Shown here piece after piece: positions 6,031 through 8,978 of a stretch of DNA of 8,978 nt. The DNA is from Saccharofermentans sp. Lineage in GTDB: Bacteria; Bacillota_A; Clostridia; Saccharofermentanales; Saccharofermentanaceae. Position 1 is the first letter of the stretch; each line of letters begins with the position of its first letter. The notes beneath the pieces are model-generated. The model saw nothing but the letters and a program-made list of their open reading frames with translations. It ran no database searches and had not been told where the DNA came from. Location of the stretch: assembly GCA_024692105.1 (NCBI GenBank), contig JAILMZ010000058.1, forward strand, positions 1 to 8,978, in the 5' to 3' direction. The position numbers were made by a program, and so were the translations under genes.

Positions 6031-7371
6031 TTACCTTCTGCCCGACTTGATCGTAAGATCATCAAGGAAGCCCTTAGGCGATCTTACCTCAAGTTCACCT
6101 TCGACCTGAACGATGAGGTCGTTGGCAACGCCTGTAAGGATCAGTACCGAAGTACCTGCGAACCAGACATTCTCAAATCCCGTAAGGATACCGATAACCG
6201 TAGGAACGATACATACGAGGATGAGGAATACTGCCTCGATCCAATTGAGTCTGCCGGCAATAGACTTGATGAACTCCGTTGTCGGCTTACCGGATCTGAT
6301 TCCGCTGATCATACCGCCGTTCTGGTTGATGTTGTTTGCGATCTCAACCGGATGGAACTGGATGGTCGAATAGAAGAATGTAAATCCGATGATGAGGAAG
6401 AAGTACACGATGTAGTACCAAACGCTTCCAGTGAAACCGCGGAACCAAACAACTACAGGGTTCTGGCTCGTGCTGAGGAAGAGCGTGGTAACAATCTGAG
6501 GTACTGACAGGAGCGACATGGCAAAGATGACAGGCATAACGCCGGACATGTTGACCTTGAGAGGGATATAGTCCCTGTTGCCGCCGCGCTGCATTCTTCC
6601 GATTACCTTCTTTGAATACTGGACGGGAATCCTTCTCTCTGCGTTCTGGACAAAGATAACGAATACGATGATACCGACCGATACCGCAGCGATAGCGAAG
6701 AATACCAGAATTCCCACTATAAAGCCGAGTACGGGATTCGGTACCTTACCGCTTATCTCAACGCACTTGATGTACAGAGTCTGTGCCATCTGCGGAAGAC
6801 GTGTGACAATACCGGCGAAGATGATGAGGGATACACCGTTACCGATGCCCTTATCGTTGATCTTCTCACCGAGGAATACGACCATTGCAGCACCTGCAGT
6901 AAATGACAGGATAACAAGAGCCGCATTGAGCCATACAGGAAGGCTCGGGAGCATTGCCGAACGAGTCGAATAGCAGAACAGGCTGGCCTGTACCAAAGCG
7001 AGTCCGATAGCCGAGTAACGTGTTATCTTATTCAGCTTCTTACGGCCTGACTCACCCTCTTTGGACATGTCCTCGAGAGCAGGGATTACGACCTGAAGCA
7101 GCTGAATGATGATCGATGCGTTAATGTAAGGCGAGACACCCATGGACAGGATCGAAGCGTGGAAGAGTCCGCCGCCTGAGATGATATCCATGATCGAGCC
7201 GAGCTGACCCCACTGACGGACGAGAGTGGTAAATGTCTCCCCGTCGAGTCCCGGAACCGGAACAAGTCCGCCCAGCATGAAGATTCCCAGAATCATGAAG
7301 GTATAGAGCAGTCTCTTACGTATAGACTCTACACGTAAAGCGTTTACTGCTGTATCGAAAATACCGTTCAT
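6031..7371 (-). CDS. secY: Preprotein translocase subunit SecY (canonical copy)
   Basis: This 446-residue ten-helix membrane protein forms the Sec channel with SecE/SecG and receives substrates from SecA or the ribosome. Motifs: LVPVPGL (36-42), the plug and second-helix segment SMGVSPYINASIIIQLL (76-92), ITRYSAIG (116-123), INDKGIGNGVSLIIF (171-185), ERRIPVQYSKK (245-255) and GGMISGIRSGKPT (352-364) with the conserved R359. The usual GIRPG here reads GIRSG, and the residue before GIR is serine rather than proline. The C-terminal SPKGFLDDL recalls the RxYxGFL end of SecY proteins. The start at 7371 lies five bases after the rplO stop, and its GGAGG is inside the last rplO codons, so translation is probably coupled. 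Position directly after rplO and closer similarity to family consensus mark this as the canonical copy. A terminator follows. Confidence 0.95.
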   Translation of the reverse strand: MNGIFDTAVNALRVESIRKRLLYTFMILGIFMLGGLVPVPGLDGETFTTLVRQWGQLGSIMDIISGGGLFHASILSMGVSPYINASIIIQLLQVVIPALEDMSKEGESGRKKLNKITRYSAIGLALVQASLFCYSTRSAMLPSLPVWLNAALVILSFTAGAAMVVFLGEKINDKGIGNGVSLIIFAGIVTRLPQMAQTLYIKCVEISGKVPNPVLGFIVGILVFFAIAAVSVGIIVFVIFVQNAERRIPVQYSKKVIGRMQRGGNRDYIPLKVNMSGVMPVIFAMSLLSVPQIVTTLFLSTSQNPVVVWFRGFTGSVWYYIVYFFLIIGFTFFYSTIQFHPVEIANNINQNGGMISGIRSGKPTTEFIKSIAGRLNWIEAVFLILVCIVPTVIGILTGFENVWFAGTSVLILTGVANDLIVQVEGELEVRSPKGFLDDLTIKSGRR

Positions 7372-7376
7372 GCCTC

Positions 7377-7820
7377 TTATACCTCCGTTGCCGTGCCTCC
7401 GGCCTTTTCAATCTTCTCTTTTGCAGAAGCAGTGAACTTAGCTGCCTTTACATCGAGCTTCTTTGAAAGTTCGCCGTTGCCGAGGATCTTGATTCCGTCG
7501 TTTACCTTCGGAACGGAGATGATACCCATCTCTGCGATCGTCTGGGCATTTACTTCAGCACCATTATCGAACTTCTCCAGATCGGAAACGTTAATGGTGA
7601 TGTAAGCAGGCGCGAAACGCTTGTTGTTGAAGCCTCTCTTAGGGAGACGTCTGTAAAGAGGCATCTGACCTCCTTCGAAACCGGGTCTTACTCCGCCGCC
7701 GGATCTGGCCTTCTGGCCCTTGTGTCCGCGACCGGAGGTCTTTCCATTGCCGGATCCCGGTCCTCTTCCCTTACGGTAAGCGATCTCGTTACCGGCAGAA
7801 GTCATATCATTGAGCTTCAT
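7377..7820 (-). CDS. rplO: 50S ribosomal protein L15
   Basis: This 147-residue protein is of normal length. The glycine-rich N-terminal part that threads into 23S rRNA is typical: [19 protein letters not shown] (18-36), then [18 protein letters not shown] (38-55) and RLPKRGFNN (58-66). The globular C-terminal domain contains [22 protein letters not shown] (109-130). The N-terminus before GRG is slightly shorter than in many relatives. The ATG at 7820 has AAGGAGG ten bases upstream, overlapping the rpmD stop codon. The gene follows rpmD by 15 bases, as in other spc operons. Confidence 0.98.
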   Translation of the reverse strand: MKLNDMTSAGNEIAYRKGRGPGSGNGKTSGRGHKGQKARSGGGVRPGFEGGQMPLYRRLPKRGFNNKRFAPAYITINVSDLEKFDNGAEVNAQTIAEMGIISVPKVNDGIKILGNGELSKKLDVKAAKFTASAKEKIEKAGGTATEV

Positions 7821-7835
7821 ATAGCTTAAACCTCC

Positions 7836-8015
7836 TTAAATCTCTTCGCAGCTTACATAGTGCGAAGCGGTGTTAACCATTCCGCGGATTGCCTCGTTGT
7901 CAGCCTTCTCAACGGACTGACCGAGCTTCTTGAGGCCCAATGCTGCAACGGTGGCCTTCTCCTTAGTTCTTGCCTTGTTGATGCTCTTTACGAGCGTAAT
8001 CTTCAAATTAGCCAT
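7836..8015 (-). CDS. rpmD: 50S ribosomal protein L30
   Basis: This short gene encodes 59 residues beginning MANLKITLVKSINKA, then KEKATVAALGLKKLGQSVEK and ending IRGMVNTASHYVSCEEI. The LKITLVKS strand, the LGLKKLGQSV helix region and the xGMVxxxxHxV segment are the L30 signature, and 59 residues is the normal bacterial length. The ATG at 8015 has AAGGAGG nine bases upstream, overlapping the rpsE stop (TAAGGAGG). The position between rpsE and rplO is the conserved one. Confidence 0.97.
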   Translation of the reverse strand: MANLKITLVKSINKARTKEKATVAALGLKKLGQSVEKADNEAIRGMVNTASHYVSCEEI

Positions 8016-8029
8016 CTAAGAGTGCCTCC

Positions 8030-8539
8030 TTACTTGATATCTTTGATGTCCTTGCCGCGAAGTCTTGCAACTTCCTCGACAGACTTAAGACCCTTCAGAC
8101 CCTCGAGAGTAGCGTTAACCATGTTGTTAGGGTTGTTGGATCCGATGGACTTTGTACGAATATCCGTGATTCCTGCGAGCTCGCAAACAGTACGAACAGG
8201 ACCGCCTGCGATGACACCGGTACCGGAAGCAGCCGGCTTCATAACGATCTGGGAAGCGGAGAACTCACCGAGTGTCTCGTGAGGGATAGTTCCGTTAACG
8301 ATAGAAACGTTGATGATGTTCTTCTTAGCTTCTTCGATGCCCTTTCTGATGGCATCAGGTACCTCGGTGCTCTTACCGATACCCTTACCTACGCGGCCCT
8401 TACGGTCGCCGATAACGACGAGAGCAGAGAAACGCATATTCTTACCGCCCTTAACAGTCTTGGAGACACGGCTGATATGGATTACGCTTTCCTCGAACTC
8501 TTTCTTCTCGTCTCTTGACTTGTTCTTATCAAAAGCCAT
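8030..8539 (-). CDS. rpsE: 30S ribosomal protein S5
   Basis: This 169-residue protein has the N-terminal double-stranded-RNA-binding-like domain with [20 protein letters not shown] (21-40), [17 protein letters not shown] and [16 protein letters not shown]. The C-terminal domain contains [18 protein letters not shown] and [17 protein letters not shown]5 helps decoding accuracy and mRNA entry in the small subunit. The loop SKTVKGG (residues 26-32), where spectinomycin-resistance changes are known in this family, has the ordinary sequence. The ATG at 8539 has AGGAGGAG close upstream, and the gene begins 16 bases after the rplR stop. Confidence 0.98.
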   Translation of the reverse strand: MAFDKNKSRDEKKEFEESVIHISRVSKTVKGGKNMRFSALVVIGDRKGRVGKGIGKSTEVPDAIRKGIEEAKKNIINVSIVNGTIPHETLGEFSASQIVMKPAASGTGVIAGGPVRTVCELAGITDIRTKSIGSNNPNNMVNATLEGLKGLKSVEEVARLRGKDIKDIK

Positions 8540-8555
8540 TATATTCTCCTCCTGC

Positions 8556-8924
8556 TTAGAAATTCAGGCCGGCTTCTCTTGCCGCCTCTGCGAGTGCCTG
8601 GACACGTCCGTGATAGAGGTATCCGCCTCTGTCGAAAACAACATCCTTGATCTCCTTTGCAGCAGCACGCTCAGCTACGAGCTTACCTACTGCAGAAGCA
8701 GCCTCGATGTTGCTGCCGTTGCTGATCTCACCCTTGATGTCCTTATCAAGAGAAGAAGCGCTGACAAGTGTCGTTCCTGCCTCGTCATCTATAATCTGAG
8801 CATAGATGTGGCTATTGCTTCTGTATACGCAAAGGCGAGGGCAATCTGCAGTGCCGGAAATCTTCTTTCTGACACGAACATGCTTTCTCTTGCGGATCTT
8901 ATTCTTATCAATCTTACCAATCAT
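8556..8924 (-). CDS. rplR: 50S ribosomal protein L18
   Basis: This 122-residue 5S-rRNA-binding protein is of normal length. It has a very basic N-terminus ([19 protein letters not shown]), the [19 protein letters not shown] segment (29-47) and the diagnostic C-terminus [19 protein letters not shown] ending in GLNF. The ATG at 8924 follows AAGGGGG. The gene starts 19 bases after the rplF stop and precedes rpsE, as expected for an spc operon. Confidence 0.98.
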   Translation of the reverse strand: MIGKIDKNKIRKRKHVRVRKKISGTADCPRLCVYRSNSHIYAQIIDDEAGTTLVSASSLDKDIKGEISNGSNIEAASAVGKLVAERAAAKEIKDVVFDRGGYLYHGRVQALAEAAREAGLNF

Positions 8925-8943
8925 GTTGATTTACCCCCTTACC

Positions 8944-8978
8944 TTACTTCTTAGCTCCGGTCTTACCTTCCTTGATGA
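8944..8978 (-). CDS. rplF: 50S ribosomal protein L6, C-terminal end (partial)
   Basis: Only the last ten sense codons and the TAA stop are inside the window, reading IKEGKTGAKK. This matches the lysine-rich KxGKTGxKK end of bacterial L6, and L6 is the expected gene before rplR in the spc operon. The rest lies beyond the right edge. Confidence 0.75.
   Translation of the reverse strand, partial: IKEGKTGAKK

Noticed and set aside
8310..8954. Plus-strand open frame of 214 codons
   Set aside because: It is antisense across rpsE, rplR and their junction, which are certain genes; no family features are visible.

Overview
This window is a minus-strand segment of a bacterial ribosomal-protein gene cluster that runs, unusually, into cell-envelope genes. 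Gene content and style point to a low-to-mid GC Firmicute of class Clostridia, possibly near Lachnospiraceae or Oscillospiraceae. The reasons are the rplF-rplR-rpsE-rpmD-rplO-secY-adk-map-infA order, strong GGAGG ribosome binding sites, a zinc-type adenylate kinase with four LID cysteines, and a YidC-sulfatase architecture that I associate with anaerobic Clostridia. The family-level placement is inference.

Right to left, in the direction of transcription: the last codons of rplF (L6), then rplR (L18), rpsE (S5), rpmD (L30, only 59 codons), rplO (L15) and a first secY. These are tightly packed, with Shine-Dalgarno sequences overlapping upstream stop codons. A strong GC hairpin with a U-rich tail follows secY, and immediately after it lies a TATAAT -10 element in front of a second, divergent secY. 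The second unit continues as secY2-adk-map-infA. The spc-type operon is therefore split in two between tandem secY paralogs.

After infA the usual rpmJ-rpsM-rpsK-rpsD-rpoA-rplQ series is absent. Instead there is an 852-residue protein, started by GTG, that joins a YidC/Oxa1-type membrane domain to additional membrane helices and a C-terminal sulfatase / LTA-synthase-like (alkaline phosphatase superfamily) domain. The YidC part lacks the conserved groove arginine (Ser45 in its place), while the sulfatase part keeps plausible metal ligands and a nucleophilic threonine. Next comes the start of another envelope protein, cut by the window edge, with one N-terminal membrane helix and a soluble region resembling CDP-glycerol glycerophosphotransferase-like enzymes.

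Taken together, the window links the core protein-export machinery (two SecY channels) and essential housekeeping genes (adk, map, infA) with what looks like a surface-polymer or phosphoglycerol-modification module. The most notable items are the tandem secY pair with its own terminator/promoter junction, and the YidC-sulfatase fusion. No RNA genes, insertion sequences, CRISPR arrays or gene-free stretches above 300 bases were seen.
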